Assembly (NCBI GenBank): GCA_029204225.1
Contig: CM055093.1
Span: forward strand, 32,191,777-32,255,776
Direction: 5' to 3'
Length of the DNA stretch: 64,000 nt
DNA from: Diphasiastrum complanatum
Taxonomy: Eukaryota > Streptophyta > Lycopodiopsida > Lycopodiales > Lycopodiaceae
Each line of letters starts with the position of its first letter. Within the stretch, counting starts at the first letter, position 1. A program made the position numbers and the translations under genes. The notes below the pieces were generated by a model. That model saw only the letters and a program-made list of their open reading frames with translations, was not told the origin of the DNA and ran no database searches. Positions 1 through 10,483 of this stretch are shown here, piece by piece.

Positions 1-63
1 TTGTGTTCGAATCTCCCCTTGGAAACCAAGAAGCATTCATTGAAAGATGTATGATATTGAAGG

Positions 64-586
64 TGTGAAAGTACAATACTTTGGACCTTGAATAAGTGCA
101 TTTAATGCCTCACAAGAGTGATTGATTGATTGATCATAACAAACACAAAGTACAACCAACACACATGTGGAACAGTACATAGTACGGCCTATAGCAATGA
201 GCTCTCAAAAATAACATAAGTCCTAACTATGGGAGGATGGAATACATACCAAAAGTCTCTTCCTTTGTAAAGTTAGGTGAATTTTAAACATGGGATAAGG
301 AAGTTAACTTGGCTTTCTTGCCCTAATTTGCCAACCTAGCCTCATTCCTAGACTCATGCCAAGTAGGTGGCTAGTAGGTCAATTTTCCTCCTTAAATCTA
401 GGTTCTAGGTCCTATAAAGTAGGAATCACTACCAAATTGACTTGACCCACTTTTGAGACTTGATCTAATTTACCTTAGTGTGTATTACCATGTGGCTCCA
501 TGGCCTCACACGTGTGGGACCCACCTACGTACATTTTACATGGCTTTGATCAAGCTAGATTTGTCAATTTTTGGCAGTTTTTCACA
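64..586 (-). repeat. 3-prime LTR of gag-only copia element
   Basis: Direct repeat of 2048-2733. It lacks two internal blocks of roughly 75-90 bp that the other LTR has, so one copy was deleted or the other gained sequence after or during insertion. On the minus strand it follows the purine tract at 587-595. Confidence 0.85.
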
Positions 587-775
587 CTCCTCAAATTTAG
601 CTTGATTTACTTACAACTCTCTTTGCAGGTTGAATGAATGTTTTAGAAGTGTTCAATAAACAAGGAACTTTTGAGACTCCAATAGAGAATGATGTCCATG
701 AAGGATCTTTGTTTTCTTCTTGCCTTTGAATGAGGTATCTTCTCATCTCCATCTTGCAATGACAAGGAACTCATC

Positions 776-1347
776 CTACATTCTACACTCTTCAGGCACT
801 AGCACACTATGGAGCTTATCAATTGATGGCAAAGTGTCTTGGATGGCAAAACTTTGAACCAAATTGGAGAATTCATCTCCTAAGCCATTGAGGATCACTT
901 GTACAAGCTCACCATCTAGAATATTCTTTCCAATAGAAACTAATTCTTTATTGAGAGACTTGATCCTAAGCACATATTCTTGTGCACTTTCATCACTTCT
1001 TCTCATAGTTTGTAAGATTGGTATCTTAGCATAAGTACACTTGAAGTGTTGTTGGATTCATATATAGCTTTTAAAGAATCCCAAGTTTCCTTGGCCAATG
1101 TGCAAGAGGCTACCTCCTTCAAGAGGTCATCACTAACATTCATTTTGATGCTATTGAGTGCTAGTCTTGCCTTCTTCTTGTATCTAACCAATTTTTGTCC
1201 TCCAAGAGACTCATCCTCTTCTTCTAGGAAAATATCAAAGAGTTCTTGGAGCACTAAGAGTGAGTCCATCCTCACTTTCCATATTGAGTAGTTTGTAGAA
1301 TTTAACCTCTCACTAGATCCAAGAAGAAATCCACCAATGGTTCCCAT
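776..1347 (-). pseudogene. Copia gag polyprotein, frameshifted
   Basis: Copia-type gag (UBN2 family) that would coat the element RNA in virus-like particles. The first reading frame runs from 1347 to about 1005 and has the usual start with an NYSIWKVRM motif; the second runs from about 1006 to 776 and continues with the SDESAQEYVLRIK and LVQVILNGL blocks, so one frameshift lies near 1005. The same block order occurs in the gag at 48.7-49.6 kb. No zinc knuckle follows; sequence below 776 is degenerate down to the 3-prime LTR. Not functional as it stands. Confidence 0.85.
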
Positions 1348-2035
1348 CTCACTAATGACTTGTACTAATGATGTACTTGTTGGCTCTCCCTAAGCTCTTT
1401 TCAAAAATTTGCCTCACTAGCAACTCACCTGATGTTCGCAAAGACACAAATGACAAGATCCCCAATGCTCAAGAAAATTGGTTTTGATTTCAACCTAGAA
1501 ACTCACAAAGGTTTCACTTGTCTTGATTACCTCAAATTTGACTTTTAGCCCTCTCAATGGACTTCTAGCCACAGTTCTTACACTCCCTCACAAAGATGAA
1601 ATGAAGATTAGATGAGAATCTATCAAAGACTTATCAAATCAAGTCAATTTTGACTATTTTTGGACAATAAAATGGCTAACACTTGTACTTTCCTCTTGAT
1701 GGTTCTTCAAGACATGTAAAACACATTTAAACGGCTTGAATCCAGCGTCAATTAATTAGATTTAATGACACAAAGTCAAATCCAATCAATGGCATACCAA
1801 CATTGATGCTTTCTCATAGATCTAGCATCAAAAAACTCATCAAGAGCAAAAATGGAAATTATTTTTGGGTGCAGACATGTGAACAATATGGAATTAGGTC
1901 CAGATCAAGTTTGATCCACAAATTTTCATCCAATCATCCGATTTTTACTTGGCCCTCCAATACTAGCTTTTTAGATTTAAAAAAACTTGCTATTTTGGGA
2001 TTGTACACAAGATTAATGATTAACTCTTGTAACTT

Positions 2036-2047
2036 GCTTTGATACCA
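2036..2047 (-). other. Copia primer binding site
   Basis: The minus strand reads TGGTATCAAAGC directly next to the 5-prime LTR. Plant copia elements use TGGTATCAGAGC, complementary to the 3-prime end of initiator methionine tRNA; one base differs. Confidence 0.8.
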
Positions 2048-2733
2048 TGTGAAAGTACAGTACTTTGGACCTTGAATAAGTGCATTTAATGCCTCACAAG
2101 AGTGGTTGATTGATTGATCATAAAAACAATGCAAACTAGACACTAGATTTTGAGATCTAGATCAACAAAATCTAGATCTCAAAATCAAGAGCAACCTTTA
2201 ATCATTCATCAAACACAAAGTACAGTCGACACATGTGTGGAACAGTACATAATATGGCCTCTGGACTGAAAACAAAGTACAAATGACTTTGATCTTGCTT
2301 GGATAAAAAAAACAAGAAGTACAGAGTAGAAACTAGAGTCTTGCCAATGAGCTCTCAAAAATAATGTAAGTCCTAACTATGGGAGGATGGAATGGCATAC
2401 CAAAAGACTCTTCCTTTGTAGAGTTAGTTGAATTTCCAGCATGTAATAAGAAAGTTGACTTGGCTTTCTTGCCGTAATTTGCCAACCTAACCTCATTCCT
2501 AGAGTCATGTCAAGTGGCTAGTAGGTCAATTTTCCTTATTAAAGCTAGGTTTTAGGTCTTATAAAGTAGGAATCACTACCAAATTGACTTGACTCACTTT
2601 TTAGACTTGATCTAACTTATCCTAGTGTGTATTCCCACGTGGCTCCATGGCCTCACACGTGGGGGACCCACCTATATACACTTTACATGATTTTGATCAA
2701 GCTAGATTTGCCAATTTTTGACAATTTCTCACA
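2048..2733 (-). repeat. 5-prime LTR of gag-only copia element, with perfect hairpin
   Basis: Longer partner of 64-586. It contains a perfect 17-bp inverted repeat with a 7-base loop (arms 2146-2162 and 2170-2186), absent from the other LTR. Confidence 0.85.
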
Positions 2734-3659
2734 AAAGGGAAACATGAGGGAGGTTTGCATAAAATCCAGTTTTTAGGTGCCGGAGAGAATGGGTCACCCG
2801 TTCACCCCGGTGCGAGCAGCACCCCGGTGCGGTCTGCTCGGGCGAAATTGTAATGGAGACCCTTAATGGTAGATCTAGGTTGATTTTAGAAATAGAAGAT
2901 GCATATGATGGAAATTTATAAAAGCCAAAATAGTACAAGGGTGTGTCTAGTGTACCTGAATGCTCTGACCACCTAGCAATGCACTGAAGACGAGTGCCCC
3001 CAGGCATACCGAGAATTGCAATGGAGTTATCACGTAAGTGCTCCACCTACCTCCTGCATTCAACACTCATTACATCATCACCTTATCTCATCTCTCACAT
3101 GATCATCAGCAATTACAACGCTATTAGCAACTAACTATAATACTCTCAATGCTCATGGATGCAGGAAATATTAGGTATAAGATCATCAGCATCTTGGAAT
3201 CAAGTTATGAGGTCATCAGCATCGTACGGGACCTTGACTCCTGCAGGAATCAAGTATAAGATCACCAGCATCTTGATTCCTGCAGGTATGAGTCTGTGTC
3301 TATACATGATGCTATCTTAATTCCTGCAGGTACGAGTCTGTGTCTATACATGATGCTTTGCTGCAAGGTGGCACAACACCCTGCTATGGTGGGATTTGAG
3401 GTCAAACGCTGGCAGGAGAGTTTATTTGTAAGATTTTGCCAGAATTTGATGCTTACATGATTTCTTAATGAACACAAGATTATCTGCTAAGATGGGTTGC
3501 GATAAACCCTAGCCAGGAAAGAAAATTTTGGTTCTTTAGGCTGTAGTCTACATCTATTTCAGTGTCGCAAATTTATAAAGGAACCTCTTTTAGTTCAGAT
3601 CGAAAAATGGTTGTTATTATGTAGAGTGGTAGAGAATGTTTGCAACAGAAGATGCGCAC
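2734..3659. other. Non-coding stretch with a 44-bp tandem duplication
   Basis: No gene recognised. A 44-bp unit is repeated in tandem at 3272-3315 and 3316-3359 with two or three differences, and related pieces (TTCCTGCAGG, ATCATCAGCATC) recur from about 3180. I searched the minus strand for later exons of the transporter at 3660-4084 and saw none. Confidence 0.6.
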
Positions 3660-4084
3660 CTAATATGTCGCGACACAAATCTCTATATCGCAAATGACGC
3701 CTGCCTTTTGCTTCTCTTTCTTCAAGTACTTTGGAAAGTAGACTGTAGCCATAAAATGTCACCGCTGCTGCAAGTACCAAAGCAAAAGTCCCCACCCCCC
3801 AGCCCAGCGTTGCAAACGCGAACGGCAGACTTAGAATCCCAGGTCCAGCAATTGAGGTCGTCAAATGGTATCCTGCATGAAGCCAGTTCCCTGCATGACG
3901 GTCTTTGCTTAGAAATCAATCAAAATCAATCTCTCTCTCTCTCTCTCTCGATGAGGAGCTGTCACGCCATACCTTTGGATTCTAGCACAAACACAGCGCC
4001 TGCATTCAGGTTGCTCTTTTGGAAATCGTCATCAACAGAAACATGTCTCTCCATTTGGGTTGTATTCATCTCTTTGGTCGTCAT
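3660..4084 (-). pseudogene. Amino acid transporter (GAT1-like), first two exons only
   Basis: Start of a plant amino acid/auxin permease of the GABA-transporter-1 type, a proton-coupled importer with about 10-11 membrane helices. Exon 1 is 4084-3973 (ATG at 4084-4082), ending in an AGAVFVLESKG block. Exon 2 is 3890-3660 and has the family signature WLHAGYHLTTSIAGPGILSLP with the first helices. The 82-bp intron starts GTATGG, ends GCAG and contains a short CT run; the split glycine codon joins in phase. Exon 2 ends at a plausible donor (GTGCGC, 3659-3654). No third exon appears before the LTR element at 2733, so about three quarters of a usual 430-450-residue protein is missing. The start could lie further upstream, since the frame is open to about 4159. 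Decayed gene or truncated copy. Confidence 0.75.
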
Positions 4085-5259
4085 CGTCACACTAACCAGC
4101 TCAAAAACGAGCCCAAACTCTGCTCCGCCTTCACAACTCAACCAAGCATAACTGCTCAACTAGATCTTATGCAACACCTTTTGATTCAAACTTCCTGCAC
4201 TTTCTTTCAATCAGCTGCCCAAGCTCAACAGATAAGTTATCCCCTCTAAATAATTGATATCCTGTTTTTGCAAATCACACACACCACTCTCATTATTAGT
4301 CAACGATTGCCCAGATCATTGATGGATCTGGCAGCTTTTGACCTTTTTACAGATGCTTATGATACGAAACAAATACATTCACTATATTGAACCACTCCAC
4401 TCTAGAATCCACAATGCACATATTTATCAGAATATCCACCTGTGCTTGAATTCCTGGGACCTGTCCGAGGCTTAGAAAAAAGGCAAAGGCTGAAATTGTC
4501 AAGACCCAAAACCTGTTTCTATTTCTAGATTCTGAGTGCCACAAAGAGTCTAGACCTTGATGTCCACAGCTGGATGTTTTCCACGTCTAGATCACTTATC
4601 AGAGGGCAAAATCTTAAGGCTTTGTGTAGAATCCCACAATGTCTGCTGAGATCTTACTTTGTAGTCGTATAAAAGACTTGTAATAATGTGGATATTGCTG
4701 TCACTCTCGCACACCAACAAGTCTGAAGACTTGTAAAAGCCTTGTAAGACAGCTGTTTGCTTTCAAGTCTGAAGATTGGACTCTTCAGACAACAAAGTCA
4801 AGTCAAGTCAAACCCACAAAGACTCTATGGTACAAGTTACAAGCTTACTACTATCACACTCCTGGTTTGATTAAGTTACAAGGTACTACCACTCTACACG
4901 CTATGTATAATCTTAGTCTTCCTTGATCATGATTTCAAGAATATCCACTCTACCCACGATTAGAGCACCTCTCCACATGGCCCGTTCACATGTGGGAAGT
5001 GGCGTCAAATGGAAAAACAGGGGGTCGCTTTTGAGCAAGTGGTGTCGGATAGAACGGGTCACTCACTCACCAAGGAAGTGAGTGGCACATTTATCAGGTG
5101 AACGAGTGACATGGAAAGATACCCTTAGTGGGTTGACTAACGTGGAGTCTTAGTTATAGATCTCTCACGTTCAATTCTATATGTTTTAATCTCTGCCACA
5201 TGTTAGGAGGAGTCTATAGCAACAATTCTCTCAGAGCTTGCAAAGATGGGCTCTTATTA
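4085..5259. other. Upstream of transporter remnant; no gene recognised
   Basis: Short reading frames only. One on the minus strand (4347-4544) has a hydrophobic stretch, but nothing identifies it. A near-palindrome lies at 4973-4998 (CCACATGG...CATGTGG) and a small hairpin near 5061-5087 (ACTCACTCACC/AGTGAGTGG). Confidence 0.4.
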
Positions 5260-5408
5260 GAGAGTGCACCGCAGATGCACCTGCATTGCTGCTGCTGCAC
5301 ACCCCCCACTCCATCCAAGGGATCACATATCTTGTTTTTCCCTTAACTTCATCCATCACCATTGGATGGAGTGGGGCCAGAAGTGCAGGTGCACATGCAG
5401 TGCACTCC
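5260..5408. mobile_element. 149-bp MITE with TTA target duplication
   Basis: Near-complete inverted repeat: the left arm from 5260 and the right arm ending at 5408 match over roughly 45-50 bp (GAGTGCAC, TGCACCTGCA, CCCACTCCATCCAA), with a short unmatched centre. TTA flanks both ends (5257-5259 and 5409-5411), the duplication made by PIF/Harbinger elements, so this is a Tourist-type MITE candidate. It carries GCTGCTGCTGC on one arm. It encodes no protein; the small reading frames here are by-products of the hairpin. Confidence 0.65.
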
Positions 5409-7028
5409 TTAAGTATTCATGCAAAGATGAAGTGTCTTTTCTGGGTGAATTTGACTTTTAAAGAAGCTTTTTTACCTTTGTTGCGAGAGTGGTAACTACA
5501 ATCAAGCTTGAAATTTCAAGGTCGTTGTCTTTTTTTAACCTTATCTTCTAATTGCAATGGCTTGAAACTTGAAAGTTTGTCTTTTTGATATGAAAGCTAT
5601 TATTTTTCATTGTCATTGATTTTAATTCGCTAGTTAAATGTGCGCCTTTTAAATGAAAAGTATGCAAGATTGTTTGGTGACTATTTAGAAAGGGATTTTC
5701 TAAAGCAGACATACTTTGACTTATTCATTCCTCTTTATAACTTGAAGGGCAATTTAAAAAGTGGACTTCAACTAACATTTGCTAAATTCAAGCCAACCAT
5801 CAAGGCAACTATATACATACATACGCTATATACATACATACGCGCGCGCGCCTACACACACGAGAGAGTGTGTTTTTGTAATTTTATGAATTTAAATAAC
5901 CCAACTTCAATTCAAATGCAATAATGTTTAAAAAAAGATTTGAGAGTCAAACACAATATAAGCATGCCATGTCAACTTTTAGCATAATGATGCCTTGTCC
6001 TTGTAGTCAAGGCCAAAACTAATTGTTGAAGAGGTTAGCACTATGTCAGAGGAGGAGGGTGACCGCAAGAGATTAGAACATATAATCCACAAGTACCATG
6101 TATCAAGGGAATCTCACAATGAATGTCAATGCTTATGAGAGTCTTTCACAAAAAGTTTACCAATTTATGCTTGCATGAGATTGACAAAAAGTAGAAACAA
6201 ATATCTACTAACAAGTTTGAAAGTCCACTATCTCAGTCTCAATGATAGCTACTTTGCTCAATCAAGTTGGACACATGATTAAGGTGGGGGGGGGAGGGGG
6301 GGTGGGGGCGATTTGAGCTTTTTATTTTATTAGGTGTAATTAAGAGTTATCCAAGTCAAATTATGGTAGTAACTTTTCTATAATAGCTAGTAGTTGACAC
6401 TTAACATTGTAGATTTTTAGTGGGATAGAAAACAAATAACTAGTATTAAGGGTTAGCATTTAGCCAAGGCTTAATGTACAAAAGTATTGTAGTTAGCTCT
6501 CTATCAAGCTTTCAAGCTTGAACTCTCTTGAACATTCGAGCTCAGTCTTTAGAGTTTATTTTAGAGTTGCTATTTTGCTACTGCTTATTAGCAAAGTTGC
6601 TTATTTCAGACTTATTCTCAGTTACTTAGAGATAACTTAGAGTGCGCGGTTTCGATCCACTATTACTTGCGCTCATTTGCATCTGATTTGTTTTCTTACT
6701 AAATCAATCAAACTTTTTATTGTGTTTAGTATGTGTTAGAATGTATGCATCTCTGTAATGTTTTTGTAACTGATAGAAATTGTCTGAGAATTCAATACTT
6801 TATATTTGGCTACATAATCACGTAGTTTCTAGCGATTTCAAAGTTAGTTACTAAAGATTGAACGTGATTTCTATCACTACTGGTTTGTTCAATATTAATA
6901 GGCCTAGTCATGCATTGGAAGTAGGAAGATTCCGCTTTTCCATTACTCACCTATTTCTAACAATATCGTCGTAGTTTAAACAAATCCATATGTCATTGAT
7001 CAAGTTACAAAAATCAGAATATGCTTAC
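5409..7028. other. AT-rich stretch, simple repeats, G-rich tract
   Basis: No gene recognised. Contains TACA-type and CG dinucleotide repeats (about 5810-5860) and an almost pure G run at 6285-6309 on the plus strand, which could form a G-quadruplex. Confidence 0.5.
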
Positions 7029-7650
7029 TTGAATGCACGAATTCTTCTATTTCTATAACCTCTTTTTGAAAGAGTTTGAATATTCTTGCAACTTTGTCGC
7101 TTTCGCTTGTTATTCCTAGCCTTCTTCTTAGCCACTTCCACATCCTTCAGTAATTGTAAGTTTTCAAATCGAATAGATTGTAAGATTGATTGCATTTGCT
7201 CTAGTTCTAATTTGATATTGAATGTTATCTTCTATAATGATTCATTATTTCTTTTTAGTACTTCATTTCCTCTAAAGTCTTTTGGACAAGACAATCTCTT
7301 TTATGACAATAAGAGGATATGTGTATCAACTCACATTCTAAAAAGTAATTTTTTTTCGTAGAAAACTGATTTCCATAGTTCTGCAATCTCTCACAATATC
7401 CTAGTAATCTAGTGTGCTCATTGCATATCCATGTAACTAGATGAGTTATTGAAGAGAATGTGGGATGATTCAAAGTGCTTGGATCTTGAAGATACAATGT
7501 TCCATCTGTCCACAAATCCAAGTTCTTCTTTCCTTCTCCCCTATAATGGGAACGATCCTCAGCAGATATTGGAATTCCTTTGCCTCCTCTTCTCTGTAAA
7601 TGTGCCAAATCAGTAGGGATATCAAAATGTAGATGATATAATGTTGTCAT
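7029..7650 (-). pseudogene. Damaged copy of coiled-coil exon 1 of the transposase-like gene
   Basis: Homologous along its length to exon 1 of the gene at 39792-42561. Both start with ATG then a YHxHxx motif (ATG at 7650-7648), share DLW..GTLY, LLGYCE and NYFLE/YYLEEE blocks, and end in a basic tail (NNKRKRQ against SNKRKRL) and an RAFK/CAFK end. Both finish at the same splice donor context (TTCAA then GTAAG, 7029/7028). The copy is 622 nt long against 623 nt, and the frame breaks after about 130 codons at 7255. No later exons are found below 7029. The sequence upstream of both ATGs carries repeated AGCGCCATC boxes. Function unknown; likely a DNA-binding or multimerisation part. Confidence 0.7.
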
Positions 7651-8219
7651 CTAGAAAAAAACAAGAAAGTAATCACATGCATCAAAGTACTCAGAACAGA
7701 TTTTTCAAAACAAATCAAAGTACTTATCTTTTATTATATTATATACTCTGTACCATCAATCCATTGATTTTGCTTTTCTGCCTGATTCAAATTTGGAGAT
7801 GGCGCTCATATTTTCATTCCAATGTGAAGATTGCACTTATGTCAACCAGTGGAGGGAATGCATATTCAAATTTAGACAAGCTAAACTCTTTTGTAACATC
7901 AATTCTTACATTTTGCTTTTTTTTTTTTCTATTCAAATTTGGGGATGGCGCTCATATTTTAAACCTAATGAGAAGATTGTCCTCACCATAACTAATGGAG
8001 GGAATGTATATTCGAATATAGACAAGTTAGATTGTGAACAGTTTAGAGTTCTTAACTGTGACTGTAGACACTATGGTTAGAGCATTGGGAGTTGGGGAGG
8101 CCTCGGGAGTGGTGTGGGCAAGCAAATAAACAATATTGTTTTTTTTTTTAATTTTGATTTTTTATTATCCTATAGGAAATTCCTTATAGGGTCTTTTTAA
8201 AATTTGAAACTCCTCTAAT
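7651..8219. repeat. Imperfect direct repeats upstream of the exon-1 copy
   Basis: A block of about 110-130 bp occurs twice (about 7780-7895 and 7925-8030): ATTCAAATTTGG, GATGGCGCTCATATTTT, then GGAGGGAATG with TATTC. Related GAGATGGCG boxes lie upstream of the 42-kb gene. The rest (8080-8219) is AT-rich and empty. Confidence 0.5.
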
Positions 8220-9345
8220 GTGCACCTCTTCAGGAGTCACATTGGGAACCGCGATAATGGGACTCCTGTTTTGCAAGAAGGCTGATGTGTAAAATGCTTT
8301 TGACCAATAAAAGTTTGCCAATCCCATTTGTTTCATCATTGATGGTGTGCTTTCCACAATGTGGCAATTTTTCTTTTTTGCTACCCCATTGCTATGTGGC
8401 GTATGGGCTCAAGTAAACTACCTCTTTGTCCCATGCTCATTGCAAAAGGCTTCAAATTCACTTAATATGTACTCGCCCCCTCTATCTAGACCTAGCACTT
8501 TGATTTGTGCATCCATTTGGTTCTGCACCAAAGCCTTGAATTCTTTGAAGCATGAAAATACATCCAATTTGATTTTCAAGAAGTAGATCCAAGTCCTCCT
8601 AGAGTAATCATCTATGCCTTCTTAGCCCTAGATGCTACCCTTCTTGAATTTCTTCTTGTGGTGTTTTTCCATTACGCAACCTTCACGAATTGAGTATTGC
8701 TCATCTTGTAATGCTGGTATTCTATTCATCATCTTCAGTCGATCCATCAGGCGCAAGCTTCTAGAGTTTAAATGGCCCATTCTACGATGCCACAATTTTG
8801 ATTGAGATGCAATCGATGATGCTAAACCATACTCATCAGGTTTGGCCACATCCAACTTATAGAGACCACAGTTGTTGTCGCAATACTCTGTCGCCACCAC
8901 CTTGTAGTCATGATCCATGTCCTTCATCAAGAAACCGTATTTGACAAACTCAACCTTCAAGTGTTGATTTGCCATGACCCCAATAGAAATTAAGCTCTTT
9001 CTTGAGCCCTGACATGTAAAGCACATTATAAATGTTCTTTACCTTTCCATTTGAAAATTGTACTAACACATTGCCTACTTCTTGTATCTGGCACACTTGC
9101 CCAATGGCTTGCGTGACCTTTTTCCCATCATGGATTGGTGAGAAGCTCTCAAGCCAATCGTGATTTTCAGTCATGTGCCTAGTAACACCTGAGTCAATGA
9201 ACCATCGTGCATCGTCATCAATCTGTGATGCCAATGCTAATGAGGACACATTGGTCTCATCCTCCACTACATCATCTTCGGCTAAGTTTCCCTGCAGCTA
9301 CACTTATCTGCCTTCTTTTTGTAGCAATCTCTTGCCCAATGACCT
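8220..9345 (-). pseudogene. Ty1/copia pol fragment: protease to integrase
   Basis: On the minus strand, in order: a broken zinc knuckle near 9340-9290 (GHWARDCYKKK), the protease region with WFIDSGVTRHM (about 9210-9170), the GAG-pre-integrase block with LWHRRMGHLNSRSL (about 8785-8740), and integrase-core remnants at 8590-8230. The reading frame is broken near 9000, 8620 and below 8590. Reverse transcriptase and RNase H are absent. The family differs from the copia elements at 47-54 and 55-58 kb. Confidence 0.8.
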
Positions 9346-10483
9346 TGTTTAGAAGAAAATGATTTCTAGTGTCTACTAAGTGATTTCTCTATAGTAATCA
9401 CTCTATTATTTGGTACCATACTTTTAGGTACAGTCAGATGCCCTTCGTTTGGAGTCCGTAGCCCTTTGTTTGGTCAAAATAGACTCAAGGAGGTGGAAAT
9501 AAGGACTTTTTCAATTTTAAAATTGCTTCTTCAAGTTGAAGGAACTTCACTTTTTCAAAAAATTTCAAGACTCTGGGTCCTTTTCATTCTAAATATTTTT
9601 AAAGAAATTGAAGTTCACTTTTCAATTTATTTGGCTTTGGGGCCCTTCAAATAGATCTGGACCGTTGAGTTTGATCTTATAGCCATGGATGGTTTATCTT
9701 AGATGTTCGATCTCTCTCACACACAATATGAAAGCTCAGGCAGATTTCACACACTGAATCCTTCTCCTGGGACTGCTAAACACCTCAAGACGTTAAAACA
9801 TCTCTCTCCCTTGTTGCATGCATGATAGTCCAGCCTCCTCCACGCTCTCTCTCACTAGGTTTTGAGTTCCCTCTCTCCACAACCAACTACTAGAGCTTGA
9901 TCTGGATTGATTTTTCACTGTTTTTGTTGTCATTTGATGTCACAACAGGGTGCACCCTACATCTGCGCATTGGGAGAAATAAACAAGCTTAGATTTTATT
10001 CACAAACGGTTGTGAACAATCAGTTTTTGTGAAAAATGTTGTTTCCAAGCAAAAAACTCTTCATAGTCTCCTTTTTGGACAATTTTTAGGTCTCTTTTGA
10101 GGTTTTGAAAGCACTCTCATCCTTCTACAAGGTCATCCCACAACCCTTTAGATGCAACAACAAACAAATCTTCAAACTGTAACCGAAACTCTCTCTAGAA
10201 AATTTCTTTCTCAGAAAACTCAGATTTGTGGTCTCCCCTAGCTAAAATATTGAGTAGAATTCTCACTCATTGATACAATGAAAGGCTTGACCTTGCATAA
10301 GAGCAATCTGCCAAATCTTCAATTGTTTGATTTGACGAACCAAAACTTCTAAACGAAGGTCTTTACTGTTTTCTAACCTTCTCCAGAGCCTGCTCAAATA
10401 GACACATATTCTTCTCAAATTCCACATGAATCTAACTCTCACCCTTGTCCAATGATTGTAATCACTTTACTCCGATACCAAGC
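9346..10483 (-). mobile_element. 5-prime part of the same copia, with primer binding site
   Basis: The minus strand reads TGGTATCGGAGT at 10480-10469, close to the initiator-tRNA primer binding site, and a putative LTR end (…TTTGTCA) begins at 10484. Between this and 9345, where gag should lie, I recognise no gag motifs, so that part is decayed or replaced. The outer edge of the LTR was not found. Confidence 0.45.

Larger units (their letters stand above)
64..2733 (-). mobile_element. Gag-only Ty1/copia-derived LTR element (TR-GAG-like)
   Basis: Two direct repeats (64-586 and 2048-2733) begin TGTGA and end TCACA and enclose about 1.46 kb. The enclosed minus strand carries a copia primer binding site next to the right repeat, a damaged gag, and a GAGGAG purine tract next to the left repeat. 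No protease, integrase or reverse transcriptase is recognisable. Flanks are GAAGG on the left and AAAGG on the right, a target duplication with one mismatch. This is the layout of non-autonomous terminal-repeat elements that keep only gag and depend on pol from relatives; the copia at 47-54 kb has a related gag. An alternative is an ordinary copia that lost pol by deletion. Confidence 0.8.

Noticed and set aside
1-40. TGTTCGAATCTCC at the window start looks like a tRNA T-arm
   Set aside because: No other tRNA arms can be fitted in the visible sequence; it may be chance or part of an LTR neighbour.
3636-4151. 171-codon plus-strand frame
   Set aside because: Antisense of the two transporter exons and the intron between them; the family motifs are on the minus strand.
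5238-5495. Two overlapping frames of 65-85 codons on the plus strand
   Set aside because: They cross the MITE hairpin from end to end; no family match or start context.
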